The position numbers and the translations under genes were made by a program. Positions 46,448 through 55,676 of a stretch of 64,000 bases of DNA are shown here, piece by piece. Under the pieces are notes generated by a model, which was not told the origin of the DNA, did no database searches, and saw only the letters and a list, made by a program, of their open reading frames with translations. The stretch's first letter is position 1. Each line of letters begins with the position of its first letter. The DNA comes from Methylomonas sp. MK1 (GTDB lineage Bacteria; Pseudomonadota; Gammaproteobacteria; Methylococcales; Methylomonadaceae): NCBI RefSeq assembly GCF_000365425.1, contig NZ_AQOV01000001.1, forward strand, positions 1,116,001-1,180,000, written 5' to 3'.

Positions 46448-47436
46448 CAGGCGTAGCTTGATCCGCCCATCCGCACGCCCAAACGCTCGAACAACTGCTG
46501 GTCGTGGTTGGTCATCGGATTATCGGTGGTCAGCAGTTTATCGCCGTAGAAAATCGAATTGGCACCGGCCAGGAAACACAAAGCCTGCATCTCGTCGCTC
46601 ATGGCCTTGCGGCCGGCCGACAGACGTACCCGCGACTGCGGCATTAAAATTCTAGCTACCGCAATCGTACGGACAAACACAATAGGATCCAGCGCTTCAG
46701 TGCCATGCAAGGGCGTACCTTCCACCTGCACCAACATATTGATGGGTACACTTTCCGGATGCTTAGGCATATTCGCTAGTTGCAACAGCAACTTGGCACG
46801 GTCGGTTTCCGACTCGCCCATCCCGACAATACCGCCGCAGCAGACGTTGATCCCGGCATCGCGCACTCGCTCCAGTGTATCCAGGCGGTCTTGGTAAGTC
46901 CGGGTGGTAATTATTTCGGAATAATAATCTTCCGAGGTATCCAGATTGTGGTTGTAATAATCCAGGCCTCCGTCTTTTAAGGCTTGGGTCTGTTTATCGC
47001 TGAGCATACCCAGCGTCACGCAAGTTTCCATGCCCAGCGCCTTCACGCCCTGTACCATTTCCACGACTCTCTCGATATCCCTGTCCTTCGGACTACGCCA
47101 CGCTGCACCCATGCAAAACCGCGATGCACCCTGCTCTTTGGCCTGTTGCGCGGCTTTTAATACGGCGTCAACCGGCATCAGCGCTTCCGGATTTAAATCG
47201 GAATCGTAGCGCGCGCTTTGCGGACAATAACCACAATCCTCGGAACAGGAGCCGGTCTTGATGCTCAACAGACTGCTAACCTGGATCTCATTCGGATCGA
47301 AATACACCCGATGCACGCTTTGCGCCTGATAAATCAGATCGTTAAATGGCAGCGCCAGCAAAGCTTCGACTTCGGGTAACTGCCAGTCGTGACGAATGGT
47401 GGCCATTGATTCCAAGGGTTTCTGGCTTGCAGACAT
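46447..47436 (-). CDS. bioB: Biotin synthase
   Basis: 329 residues of a radical SAM enzyme. CSEDCGYC binds the SAM [4Fe-4S] cluster; [21 protein letters not shown] and the C-terminal Arg-rich strand carry the second cluster ligands. It inserts sulfur into dethiobiotin. I chose ATG 47436 with GGAG nine bases upstream; the frame is open farther. It is the first gene of bioBFHCD; bioA is not in the window. A BirA-operator-like site lies 47 bp upstream. Confidence 0.97.
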   Translation of the reverse strand: MSASQKPLESMATIRHDWQLPEVEALLALPFNDLIYQAQSVHRVYFDPNEIQVSSLLSIKTGSCSEDCGYCPQSARYDSDLNPEALMPVDAVLKAAQQAKEQGASRFCMGAAWRSPKDRDIERVVEMVQGVKALGMETCVTLGMLSDKQTQALKDGGLDYYNHNLDTSEDYYSEIITTRTYQDRLDTLERVRDAGINVCCGGIVGMGESETDRAKLLLQLANMPKHPESVPINMLVQVEGTPLHGTEALDPIVFVRTIAVARILMPQSRVRLSAGRKAMSDEMQALCFLAGANSIFYGDKLLTTDNPMTNHDQQLFERLGVRMGGSSYA

Positions 47437-47482
47437 TCTGATAATCTCCGAGAGTGAGGACAAAGCCGTGCCAAGCACCGAC

Positions 47483-47515
47483 TTATCAACCTATATTTAA
47501 AATTATGGTAAACAA
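47483..47515 (-). promoter_or_regulatory. BirA operator-like site
   Basis: TTATCAACC, 15 bases, then GGTAAACAA. Each half matches the E. coli bio operator (TTGTAAACC, GGTTTACAA) at 7 of 9 positions, with the right spacing. It lies between bioB and comF, and its right half covers the first codons of comF. Confidence 0.6.
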
Positions 47516-48206
47516 CTGGCTGAACATTATACAGAAGAAATTGCTGCCGCCACGTTGTGTGTTATGCGCAAGTCCGGGATACGGCAATTTGGATTTATGC
47601 CTGGGCTGCTTAACCGACCTGCCGCGCAACCTGTCTTGCTGTTACCGCTGTGGGGAACACTTCGAGACCGCAATAGAGGTGCCGCAGCTCTGCGGTCGTT
47701 GCCTGAAGAAATCACCGGCCTTCGACGAGACCTATGCGCCGTTTTTGTACCAAAGCCAGATGCGCTATTTGATCGGCCAATTAAAGTTCGCCAACGATTA
47801 TAAAAACGCCCGCTTAATGGCAGCCTTGCTGGCTCAACATATTGCCGATAGTGCGGAGCTGCCGGATTGCCTGTTACCCGTACCGCTGTATCCCAAGCGC
47901 TATCGGGAACGTGGTTTCAATCAGTCGATAGAAATTGCCCGGCATTTGTCCAGACAGCTCCGCATTCCGCTGGATTTACACAGTTGTGTTCGCCAGCGCG
48001 ATACCGGCCATCAAACCGGCTTACCGGCCAAGCAGCGCCGGAAAAACATGCGTTTGGCGTTTAAGGTCGTTAAACCATTAAATTTTCAACATATTGCAAT
48101 CATAGACGACGTCATGACCACCGGCGCTACCGCCTCTGCGCTGGCGGCAGCGCTAAAGCAAGCCGGGGTCGGCAAAGTTGATGTCTGGGTTTGCGCCCGC
48201 GCTTAA
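47505..48206 (+). CDS. comF: ComF-family phosphoribosyltransferase-like protein
   Basis: 233 residues: an N-terminal zinc ribbon (CVLC, CLGC, CYRC, CGRC) and a C-terminal PRTase-like domain with the PRPP loop IAIIDDVMTTGATASAL. ComF/GntX proteins are tied to DNA uptake and use. I chose ATG 47505; an in-frame start at 47454 would run through the bioB promoter region. It is divergent from bioB, a frequent arrangement in gammaproteobacteria, and its start overlaps the putative BirA operator. Confidence 0.92.
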   Translation: MVNNWLNIIQKKLLPPRCVLCASPGYGNLDLCLGCLTDLPRNLSCCYRCGEHFETAIEVPQLCGRCLKKSPAFDETYAPFLYQSQMRYLIGQLKFANDYKNARLMAALLAQHIADSAELPDCLLPVPLYPKRYRERGFNQSIEIARHLSRQLRIPLDLHSCVRQRDTGHQTGLPAKQRRKNMRLAFKVVKPLNFQHIAIIDDVMTTGATASALAAALKQAGVGKVDVWVCARA

Positions 48207-48215
48207 AGAACTACC

Positions 48216-49838
48216 TCAATTATCCCGGACGGCCGAGGCTGGGAGTGGCAAACCGGAATTTTGCAAGGCGTTGAGAACAGTCAGCAACTTTTCTCGCCGC
48301 GAACCCAGCAATTGAAAGCCATGCATCAGCATAGTGATTTCATCCTGCAAATTTTGTTGATCGACGCCCATGACATTTAAAGCCTCGACAACGGATGCCA
48401 GCGCCAGTTCGTGCCGGCTTTGGTAAGGCCGCTTGAATCGCGCCTGAAAGCCGTCCCGCAATTTTTGCAGCAATGCCTCGAAACGCTGCTCGGTGAAGTC
48501 ATCGGCTTGCATGCGCTCCAGCAGGACCTGTTCGGCATCGAAGACCTCTTCGTGAAAAGCCTGCCGATAGGCCGTGCATAGCTGCTCCACCAACTCGCGA
48601 TGCGACCCCTGCTGCCCTTGCAGTTGCGCAACCAATCGAGCCGCGTTTTCTTCCAGGCTAAACATCGGCCGTTGATAACGCATCGCATGCAAAGCCTCCA
48701 AGGTCGTCAGCAATTCGACCAATCTAGGCTCGGCATAATTTTCAGTTTCCAGCCAGCGATAAAACAGCTGTTTGAAGGTATTCGGAAAACGGCCGAACTG
48801 CTCGCAGTAGGCTTCTACAAATTCGCCGGTAAAACGCTCCAGCTCCGGTTGATCGAGCAATTGATGTTTCATCGCCGACAACAGCCGCCGGCTCAACTCG
48901 CTGACACTAAGCTCCGTTTTATCGGCTGCAAGCCAGGAATTAACCGCCGCAGTCGGTTCGCTATCGGCAATATCGGCCACCGTATGTTTGAACGGCGCGG
49001 GGGTTAACAAGGCTTGCCAGTAATCCAACAGCCCATTGCCGGCCGTTTCGCTGCCGATGTGCTTGATAATATTGTCCGCCAACGCAAACAAACAACGGCT
49101 AGCCGGAGAATTGGCGGCTAAATCCACCACCGACATTTGCAAAGCGACGGCTTTAGGCAGATTTTCGTCGCGAATCACAAAACCGCCGTACTCGACTTTT
49201 AGTTTCAAACATTTTTCCGCCACGGCGGCAAAGCGTCGATAGGTATCGGTCGCGGCCGGATAATCAACGGCCTGATTGACAACCACGCGCAGGCTGCCCG
49301 AATACTGACGGGCATTCAAAGCCTTCAGCAGCGCAAAGGCATCGGTTAGCGCCGCCGGATCACCGCTGACCACTAAAAACGTAGATTGCGCCAGCTCGAT
49401 AAAGCGCAGGACGGTTTCTGTATGCGTCGCGGCGGTGTCGATCAAAAAATAATCGAATTGCGCTTCCAGCTCGGTCAATGCTTCCGACAGCTTAGTCATC
49501 TGCGCGGCAGAAACAGGTATGCCGCCCATTAAACTTGCGGCGGACACCACGCCCACATCCTCGCCGGTTTTCAGCAAAACCTCAGCAATCGTTTTTTCGC
49601 CGGATAGCACCTGCTCCAAACGGTGCGCCGGCCGCAGCCCGAGTAATGTGTTGATATTGGACAAGCCGGTATCGACATCCAACACACAAACGCGCTTGCC
49701 GCGCAATGCCATCGCTGCCGCTACATTAGCCACCACACTGGTTTTACCGACGGCGCTCTTGGCCCCAGCAAACGCAATAATGTGCGGTTTTGATTGTGCG
49801 TCAGCGCTGTCCTGTTCTGAAAAATGTAAACTGTCCAT
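48216..49838 (-). CDS. MinD/ParA-type ATPase with tandem-repeat C-terminal extension
   Basis: 540 residues. Residues about 18-265 are a MinD/FlhG-type ATPase: deviant Walker A AGAKSAVGKTS, DVDTGLSNINTLLGL, DYFLIDTAA. The family normally ends near 270-300. Here about 270 more, mostly helical residues follow, with two copies of an 80-residue unit: 343-391 and 423-471 align without gaps (12 of 49 identical, RYQRP against RFKRP at the ends). There is no membrane span. A role in positioning a surface or division structure is likely from the ATPase; the partner is unknown. Confidence 0.8.
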   Translation of the reverse strand: MDSLHFSEQDSADAQSKPHIIAFAGAKSAVGKTSVVANVAAAMALRGKRVCVLDVDTGLSNINTLLGLRPAHRLEQVLSGEKTIAEVLLKTGEDVGVVSAASLMGGIPVSAAQMTKLSEALTELEAQFDYFLIDTAATHTETVLRFIELAQSTFLVVSGDPAALTDAFALLKALNARQYSGSLRVVVNQAVDYPAATDTYRRFAAVAEKCLKLKVEYGGFVIRDENLPKAVALQMSVVDLAANSPASRCLFALADNIIKHIGSETAGNGLLDYWQALLTPAPFKHTVADIADSEPTAAVNSWLAADKTELSVSELSRRLLSAMKHQLLDQPELERFTGEFVEAYCEQFGRFPNTFKQLFYRWLETENYAEPRLVELLTTLEALHAMRYQRPMFSLEENAARLVAQLQGQQGSHRELVEQLCTAYRQAFHEEVFDAEQVLLERMQADDFTEQRFEALLQKLRDGFQARFKRPYQSRHELALASVVEALNVMGVDQQNLQDEITMLMHGFQLLGSRREKLLTVLNALQNSGLPLPASAVRDN

Positions 49839-50044
49839 CGTGGCAATGAAATAGGCTGTTTAGGTCGGATTTAGATCGGCAAACCAAGCCAGCCGAATTC
49901 AAACGATATTGTAAGCCCAATCTTACAAATTCATGAATTCATAGCATAAACCTAGGTTGCACATATCGGGGCCTTAGCGGCGAGCGGTCGATTCGCCGCC
50001 ATCTTCACGTATAATGCACCATCCACAAAACTACTACATACCCC

Positions 50045-50581
50045 ATGACCACCCCTCGTCTCGCCTGGGCCATTACCGGCTCCGGGCACTATATAGAAGA
50101 ATGTCTTGAATACATGCTGACGCTGGACAATGTTGATTTGTATTTGAGCCAGGCCGGTGAGGAAGTCTTGAAAATGTACGGTATTCGTCTGGAAGACGTT
50201 AGAGCCAAGATGCCGGTATATCGCGATAAAGCCGCCTCCGCCCCGCCGGTGGGCTTGTTTTATAAAGGCCACTACCACACTTTTGTGATGGCCCCAACCA
50301 CCTCAAATACCATCGCCAAATGCGTGCTCGGCATCGCCGATTCGTTGGTGACCAACTTGTATTCCCAAGCCGGAAAATGCCGTGTGCCCAGCATCGTTTA
50401 CCCTTGCGACACCCAGCCGGAAATCGAAACCACCGCGCCCGGTAAGAAAAAATTCATGGTCTATCCGCGCCCTATCGATCTGGAAGCCACCGATAAAATC
50501 CGTTCTTTTCCTTACACGCAAGTGGTTGATGATGTCGAGCAACTGATCGTCGCGGTCAACGCCCGGCTAGCCAGCTTATGA
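50045..50581 (+). CDS. Archaeal-type flavoprotein of the H4MPT pathway
   Basis: 178 residues of the flavoprotein (phosphopantothenoylcysteine-decarboxylase-like) fold: WAITGSGHYIEECLEYM and VMAPTTSNTIAKCVLGIADSLVTN match archaeoflavoprotein AfpA / dihydromethanopterin reductase-like proteins. In methylotrophs such genes sit with tetrahydromethanopterin biosynthesis genes. It overlaps the dihydropteroate-synthase-like gene by 4 bp, which supports that pathway. AfpA or DmrB-like activity cannot be told apart here. Confidence 0.82.
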   Translation: MTTPRLAWAITGSGHYIEECLEYMLTLDNVDLYLSQAGEEVLKMYGIRLEDVRAKMPVYRDKAASAPPVGLFYKGHYHTFVMAPTTSNTIAKCVLGIADSLVTNLYSQAGKCRVPSIVYPCDTQPEIETTAPGKKKFMVYPRPIDLEATDKIRSFPYTQVVDDVEQLIVAVNARLASL

Positions 50582-51972
50582 CCGAGCGCATCCTGTTCAT
50601 CACCGGCCGACTGGCGGAAAAGCAAGTCCGGCAAGTATTGGAGAAAATGCAGCCGGAATTTCAATACAAAGTGTATGTGATGGGCGTAACGGTGGCCGCG
50701 TTGATTACCAGCGACATGATCATCCGCCGCATGCCCGACGCGCAAGGCGCTGATAGAGTAATCTTACCTGGCCGCTGCCGCGGCGATCTGGAGGCGCTGC
50801 GCCAGCATTTCGGCGTGCCGTTCGAGCGCGGTCCGGAAGAAATCAAAGATCTGCCCCAGCATTTCGGCATGGCCGCGCAGCATTACGACCTCAGCCAATA
50901 CCAGACCAAGATTTTCGCGGAAATTACTGACGCCCCCAGCATCAGCGTCGAGGCAGTGATCGAGCGGGCTTATTACTACAAAGCCAACGGCGCCGACGTG
51001 ATCGACATTGGCTGCCTGCCCGGCACGCCGTTTCCACATCTGGCGGAGTGCATCCGCACCTTGAAACAAGAAGGCTTCACCGTCAGCATTGATTCCTTGG
51101 AAGACGCCGACCTGCTGGCCGGCGGCCAAGCCGGCGCCGACTATATGCTCAGCCTGACCACCAAAAGCCTGTGGATTGCAGACGAAGTGGCGACCACGCC
51201 GATTCTGATCCCGGAAACGCACGGCGACTTGAGCACGCTGGATAAAGCCATCGAAATCTTGAGCGCGAAAAACCGCGCCTTCATCGTCGACCCGATTCTG
51301 GACCCGATTCACTTCGGTTTCACCGACTCCATCGTCCGCAATCATGAATTCCGCCGCCGCTATCCGCAGGTAGAAATGATGATGGGTGTCGGCAATCTCA
51401 CTGAACTGACCCACGCCGACACCTCCGGCATCAACGCGATGCTGCTGGGGATTTGCTCGGAGCTGAATATCAACCACATTCTGGCCACCGAAGTGAGTAA
51501 ACACGCGCGGCGGGCGATCAAGGAAGCCGACAGCGCCCGTCGCATCATGTACACCGCCAAGCAGCACAATACCCTGCCCAAGCATATCGCGCCGGATTTG
51601 CTGACCGTGCATGACAGCTCGCCGTTTTTGAATAGCCGCGAGGAAATCGAAAGTTTGGCGGCGGAAATTAAAGACCCCAGCTACCGCATCCAGGTCAGCA
51701 GCGACGGCATCCATGTGTTTAACCGCGATGGCCTGCACACCGCGCTCGACCCATTTGATTTGTACCCCAAGTTGCACGTGGAAACCGATGGCGGCCATGC
51801 TTTTTATCTGGGCGTGGAACTGGCGCGCGCCGAAATCGCCTGGCAATTGGGCAAACGCTTCACCCAAGATCAGCAACTAAGCTGGGGTTGCGCTGCGCAA
51901 GGCACCCAGCCGACCGTGGATTTACATACCTTCAAGCCTGCCGGCAGTACCTTAAAAAAACACGAGGAATAA
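50578..51972 (+). CDS. Dihydropteroate synthase-like H4MPT biosynthesis protein
   Basis: 464 residues. An N-terminal domain (about 1-140, LFITGRLAEKQVRQVLEKM) is typical of the methylotroph and archaeal relatives. It is followed by a TIM-barrel pterin-binding-like domain (ADVIDIGCLPGTPFPH, VSIDSLEDADLLAGGQAGADYMLSL). These proteins are conserved in organisms that make tetrahydromethanopterin, the C1 carrier of formaldehyde oxidation, and are thought to act in its synthesis. It is translationally coupled to the flavoprotein gene upstream. Confidence 0.88.
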   Translation: MTERILFITGRLAEKQVRQVLEKMQPEFQYKVYVMGVTVAALITSDMIIRRMPDAQGADRVILPGRCRGDLEALRQHFGVPFERGPEEIKDLPQHFGMAAQHYDLSQYQTKIFAEITDAPSISVEAVIERAYYYKANGADVIDIGCLPGTPFPHLAECIRTLKQEGFTVSIDSLEDADLLAGGQAGADYMLSLTTKSLWIADEVATTPILIPETHGDLSTLDKAIEILSAKNRAFIVDPILDPIHFGFTDSIVRNHEFRRRYPQVEMMMGVGNLTELTHADTSGINAMLLGICSELNINHILATEVSKHARRAIKEADSARRIMYTAKQHNTLPKHIAPDLLTVHDSSPFLNSREEIESLAAEIKDPSYRIQVSSDGIHVFNRDGLHTALDPFDLYPKLHVETDGGHAFYLGVELARAEIAWQLGKRFTQDQQLSWGCAAQGTQPTVDLHTFKPAGSTLKKHEE

Positions 51973-52138
51973 GCCCTTTGTCAGCTGTACTTGTCGGATA
52001 TTCGACAAATAATCAACCCTGCTCCGCAGGATTCTCGGTGTGATCCCACTAATCAAGCCTTAGCGCAACTGGTATTGGTCTTGCTTTGATTTTAGTAAAC
52101 CCTAAGACGAGTCTGATCAATGAAACCTAAACAAGCGA

Positions 52139-52507
52139 ATGCGCATGACTGAGTTCCCTTTAAAACTGGCCGTCGCCACCAAAGACCATATCTCCATCAA
52201 CGAACATTTCGGCCACGCCAAGCAGTTTTCGGTGTACAGCGTTACCGAAACCGGCTGCGACTTACTGGAAACCCGCGAAGTAGCCAACTACTGTCTCGGC
52301 CAGCATGCCGACGAGTCTGCAATGCCCGGCATTTTGGAATCCATTAAAGACTGCTATGCGGTGTTCGTAGCGCGCATCGGTGACGGCCCCACCGCAAAAG
52401 TGCATGCTATCGGCGTCCGGGCGGTTTCCGAATACGCCTACGCGGCGGTCGAAGAATCCTTGCTGGACTATGCCAAACGCACCGCCGCCGGCGAGGAGAT
52501 CGGATGA
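52139..52507 (+). CDS. NifX/NifB C-terminal-like protein
   Basis: 122 residues of the dinitrogenase iron-molybdenum cofactor family. The sequence KLAVATKDHISINEHFGHAK, ETREVANYCLG and FVARIGDGPTAKVHAIG matches the C-terminal domain of NifB closely, but here it stands alone without the radical SAM part. Such domains bind FeMo-co precursors. It overlaps the next gene by 4 bp. A second in-frame ATG at 52145 is an equal start choice. No other nif gene is in the window. Confidence 0.85.
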   Translation: MRMTEFPLKLAVATKDHISINEHFGHAKQFSVYSVTETGCDLLETREVANYCLGQHADESAMPGILESIKDCYAVFVARIGDGPTAKVHAIGVRAVSEYAYAAVEESLLDYAKRTAAGEEIG

Positions 52508-52884
52508 CGCCCGAACACGTCGCACAATGGGTCAACAGCCATCCCCTAAGCCCCATCCACGTCGATTGCGCGGTAACGGTGATGCTGAAAATCATCGACG
52601 GCAAATGCAAAATGCGGCCGACGGAAAAAGTGGTGATGGCGCTACTTTACGACTGCGTCAAACACTTGCCGGGACAAATTCTGCAAGCTGATCTGCATCC
52701 TTTGATAGCGACCGCCCGCGCCGACGAAGACGACGAAGACGACGAAGCTTTGAAAAACTTGATTTACGAAAAACGCCTGATGGCGGAAACCGCGATTTCT
52801 CGGCCGGTGATGAAAGGTTTTAAAGCCATGATCCGGGAGCAAGGTTTGCTGGAACGACGGGATGAGGAGGAAATCGAAGTGTGA
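52504..52884 (+). CDS. Hypothetical protein coupled to NifX-like gene
   Basis: 126 residues, soluble, with a mixed helical pattern and an acidic stretch (ADEDDEDDEAL, about 74-84). Two Cys lie in the first half (VDCAVT, DGKCKM) and one more in YDCVKHLP. Its ATG overlaps the stop of the NifX-like gene, so the two are likely made together. I do not recognise a family. A role in metal-cluster or nitrogen metabolism is suggested only by its partner. Confidence 0.7.
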   Translation: MTPEHVAQWVNSHPLSPIHVDCAVTVMLKIIDGKCKMRPTEKVVMALLYDCVKHLPGQILQADLHPLIATARADEDDEDDEALKNLIYEKRLMAETAISRPVMKGFKAMIREQGLLERRDEEEIEV

Positions 52885-52892
52885 CTTTGGGG

Positions 52893-53969
52893 TCAATCGA
52901 AAAAATCGAAACTCATTTGTCCGCCTAAGTTTGGCGGGCGAAACAAATCGCTGCGTAGCGGTGGCAGCGAACGGGTTAGTTGCAGCTTTCTGGTAATCAA
53001 CTTGAAGCGCTGCGCAAGCAAATCGGCATAACTGCCGCTGCCAGACTGGCGTTGATTAAACGCCGCATCGTAAGCTTTGCCGCCGCGACTGTCGCGGACC
53101 CGATTCATGACATGCTCGACTTTTAGCGGGTAGTGTTGCGCCAGCCATTGCGCAAACAAGTCGGCGGTTTCCAATGGCAGGCGCAGCAGGATGTATTGCA
53201 CACTCTGTGCGCCGGCTTGATGGGCGGCGCCAACAATGCTTTCCAATTCGTAATCGGTCAGCACCGGAATCAGCGGCGCCACCATCACCCCAACCGGAAT
53301 CCCCGCTGCCCGCAAGCGGGCGACAGCCTCCAACCGCCGTTGCGGCGCCGCAGCGCGCGGCTCCAAGGTTCGCGCCAGCGTTCTATCCAGGGTGGTAATC
53401 GACAGATAAACTGACGCCAAACCCTGCCCGGCCAGGTCCGCGAGAACATCAATGTCGCGCTCGACCAACGCCGATTTAGTGACGATGCTGACCGGATGCC
53501 GGGTCTCGGCCAACACTTCCAAAATTTGCCGCATGATGCGCTGTTGCCGTTCCAGCGGTTGGTAAGGGTCTGTATTGGTGCCCAGCGCCAGCGGCGCACA
53601 GCGATAACTGCGCTTGGCTAGTTCCTCCCGCAGTAATTGGGCGGCATTGGGCTTAACCAGAATTTTACTTTCGAAATCCAGTCCGGCGGAATAACCCAGA
53701 TAAGCATGGGTCGGCCTGGCAAAACAATAAATACAAGCATGCTCGCAGCCGCGATAAGGATTTATCGACCTGTCGAACGGTATATCCGGCGAATCGTTGT
53801 AAGTAATCACCGATTTGGTGCTGTCGATGATCACTTCGGTCGGCAGCGGCGGAAGTGCCGCATCCAGACTGCCCCAACCATCGTCCTCAGCCACCGCGCT
53901 TTGCCGTTCAAAGCGCCCAGCGACATTACTGATACTAGCGCGACCTTTATAAATTAATGGCGTAGACAT
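52893..53969 (-). CDS. PA0069-family radical SAM protein
   Basis: 358 residues with the radical SAM cluster motif in NPYRGCEHACIYCFARPTH (CxxxCxxC), followed by ESKILVKPNAAQLL and TNTDPYQPLE, characteristic of the PA0069/SplB-like group. The substrate is unknown; some relatives are near DNA-repair genes. I chose ATG 53969; a GTG at 53990 would add seven residues. It converges tail to tail with the hypothetical gene (nine-base gap). Confidence 0.9.
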   Translation of the reverse strand: MSTPLIYKGRASISNVAGRFERQSAVAEDDGWGSLDAALPPLPTEVIIDSTKSVITYNDSPDIPFDRSINPYRGCEHACIYCFARPTHAYLGYSAGLDFESKILVKPNAAQLLREELAKRSYRCAPLALGTNTDPYQPLERQQRIMRQILEVLAETRHPVSIVTKSALVERDIDVLADLAGQGLASVYLSITTLDRTLARTLEPRAAAPQRRLEAVARLRAAGIPVGVMVAPLIPVLTDYELESIVGAAHQAGAQSVQYILLRLPLETADLFAQWLAQHYPLKVEHVMNRVRDSRGGKAYDAAFNQRQSGSGSYADLLAQRFKLITRKLQLTRSLPPLRSDLFRPPNLGGQMSFDFFD

Positions 53970-54129
53970 AGCTTCATCTGCAAGCAGCACATAATTTGAG
54001 TAAGGGGATTATACCGATCACACGCGAATTCAAGCTTCATGGGTTTTTCGAAGCAGTCCGCCCATGGCATTGGGTAGCCGGGTCTGAGGCTTAGTCGAAG
54101 ATTCAGTCTAATAGGAAAAATGACCGTGC

Positions 54130-54160
54130 AAAAAAAAGCTCGCATCGCTGCAAGCTTTTT
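54130..54160 (-). terminator. Rho-independent terminator
   Basis: AGCTTGCA and TGCGAGCT (one G-U) around GCGA, followed by a run of U on the minus strand. It ends the FliL-like gene. Confidence 0.82.
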
Positions 54161-54189
54161 AAATTCAGGCCGTTGGTTTATCGGGACCA

Positions 54190-54597
54190 CTAATTGATCA
54201 AAAACTCCGAAAAGAACACGTCGCGAAAGCCGTCGCTATTTTGACTCTTGGTCAACAAATCGGTGATCAATTGTTTGGTCTTCATTCGCAGCGCTTCGCG
54301 CTGTTCCATGGTTTGCAAGTCGGCGCTTTTCATGCCGCTCAGCATCATGATCATCTCATGCCGTAAAACCGGCATATATTTTTTGATTTTTTCGACGTGT
54401 TCGGCGCCTTCCGCCAGTAGTTGCACATTCAGCATCAAATATTTTTTAGGCTCGGCCAGATTGACGGTGAATTTAGGTTTCATCTCCACATACTCAATAA
54501 CCGGACCTGCGCTCTCGTCGGCTTTCTTCTCGCCGGAATTGGCCCAAGTCATAGTCGGTAACAGCATCAAACTGATCAACAATATAAATGTTCGCAC
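54190..54597 (-). CDS. FliL-like exported protein
   Basis: 135 residues: signal peptide or membrane anchor (about 1-20), then a FliL-type domain with VEMKPKFTVNLAEPKKYLMLNVQL, a long helix and MRHEMIMMLSG-like segment (seen as LRHEMIMMLSG) and FSEFLIN at the end. FliL supports the flagellar motor stator. The start is GTG at 54597 with GAGGA five bases upstream; the longer frame lacks such a site. No other flagellar gene is near, so it may be an orphan paralog. Confidence 0.82.
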   Translation of the reverse strand: MRTFILLISLMLLPTMTWANSGEKKADESAGPVIEYVEMKPKFTVNLAEPKKYLMLNVQLLAEGAEHVEKIKKYMPVLRHEMIMMLSGMKSADLQTMEQREALRMKTKQLITDLLTKSQNSDGFRDVFFSEFLIN

Positions 54598-54659
54598 GGT
54601 TTCCTCATATAATGTGATGGTTAGACCAAAAGTATATTCCATTTTCACCATTTATCACC

Positions 54660-55676
54660 ATGAAACCACAAGCTATCGGCCCGGTCATGATAGACATAGA
54701 GGCCCACAGCCTCAGCGCGCTGGACAAAGAAAAAATTGCTCATCCCAATACCGGCGCGTTAATCCTGTTCGCTAGAAATTACGACAGTCCTCGGCAAGTC
54801 GCCGAATTGATTAAACAAATCCGCGCCGCGCGTCATGGCGACATTTTGATCGCCGTCGATCAGGAAGGCGGTCGGGTGCAACGCTTTCAAACCGGCTTTA
54901 CCCGCTTGCCGGCGGCAGCATTTTACGCCGAGAAACCAGAGTTGGCAGAAGCTGCCGGCTGGCTGATGGCTAGTGAACTGCTGGCGGTGGATGTGGACTT
55001 TAGTTTCGCGCCGGTGCTGGATGTGGATTGCGGCGTTAGCGAGATCATCGGTAACCGCTCCTTTTCCCAAGACGCGAAATTAGCCGGAGAACTGGCCGGC
55101 GCGTTTCGACAAGGCATGCGTAGCGCCGGCATGGCGGCCACCGGCAAACACTTTCCGGGTCATGGCGCGGTGGCGCTGGACTCGCATTTGACGCTGCCGG
55201 TCGACGAGCGCGACTTGGAAACCATCCGCCGGCAAGATCTATTGCCGTTCAAACAACTGATAGCGCAAGGCCTGGAAGCCATCATGCCGGCTCATGTGGT
55301 TTATCCGCAAGTGGACCGCTATCCGGCGGGCTTTTCCAGTTTCTGGTTACAGACCATTCTGCGCGGCGAACTGGGCTTTGATGGCGCCATTTTCAGCGAC
55401 GATCTAAGTATGGAAGGTGCGGCGAGCATAGGCGACTTCACCGAACGCGCCGGCCTTGCCCAGCAAGCCGGCTGCGATATGCTGCTGGTTTGCAATAATT
55501 CGGCAGCTGCGGAGCAAGTGCTGGATAAACTGCCTATCAGCCACAACAGCCAACGCGAACAACGCCTGCAAGCGATGCGCGGCAAAGTCCGGCTAGACAA
55601 AGATGCCTTGGTAAAAAATGACAAATGGCAAACTGTTTCCAAACAAATCACGGAGTTTTATGAATCCCATGCTTGA
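54660..55676 (+). CDS. nagZ: Beta-N-acetylhexosaminidase
   Basis: 338 residues of glycoside hydrolase family 3. Motifs: AVDQEGGRVQRF, the catalytic loop GKHFPGHGAVALDSH and the nucleophile region FDGAIFSDDLSMEGA. It removes GlcNAc from muropeptides in cell-wall recycling, in the cytoplasm. It starts the nagZ-hpt-mtnP operon, the same order as in Pseudomonas. Confidence 0.96.
   Translation: MKPQAIGPVMIDIEAHSLSALDKEKIAHPNTGALILFARNYDSPRQVAELIKQIRAARHGDILIAVDQEGGRVQRFQTGFTRLPAAAFYAEKPELAEAAGWLMASELLAVDVDFSFAPVLDVDCGVSEIIGNRSFSQDAKLAGELAGAFRQGMRSAGMAATGKHFPGHGAVALDSHLTLPVDERDLETIRRQDLLPFKQLIAQGLEAIMPAHVVYPQVDRYPAGFSSFWLQTILRGELGFDGAIFSDDLSMEGAASIGDFTERAGLAQQAGCDMLLVCNNSAAAEQVLDKLPISHNSQREQRLQAMRGKVRLDKDALVKNDKWQTVSKQITEFYESHA

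Noticed and set aside
50764..51876. 370-codon open frame on the minus strand
   Set aside because: It lies wholly inside the well-supported dihydropteroate-synthase-like gene, has no family resemblance and reflects codon bias of the real frame.
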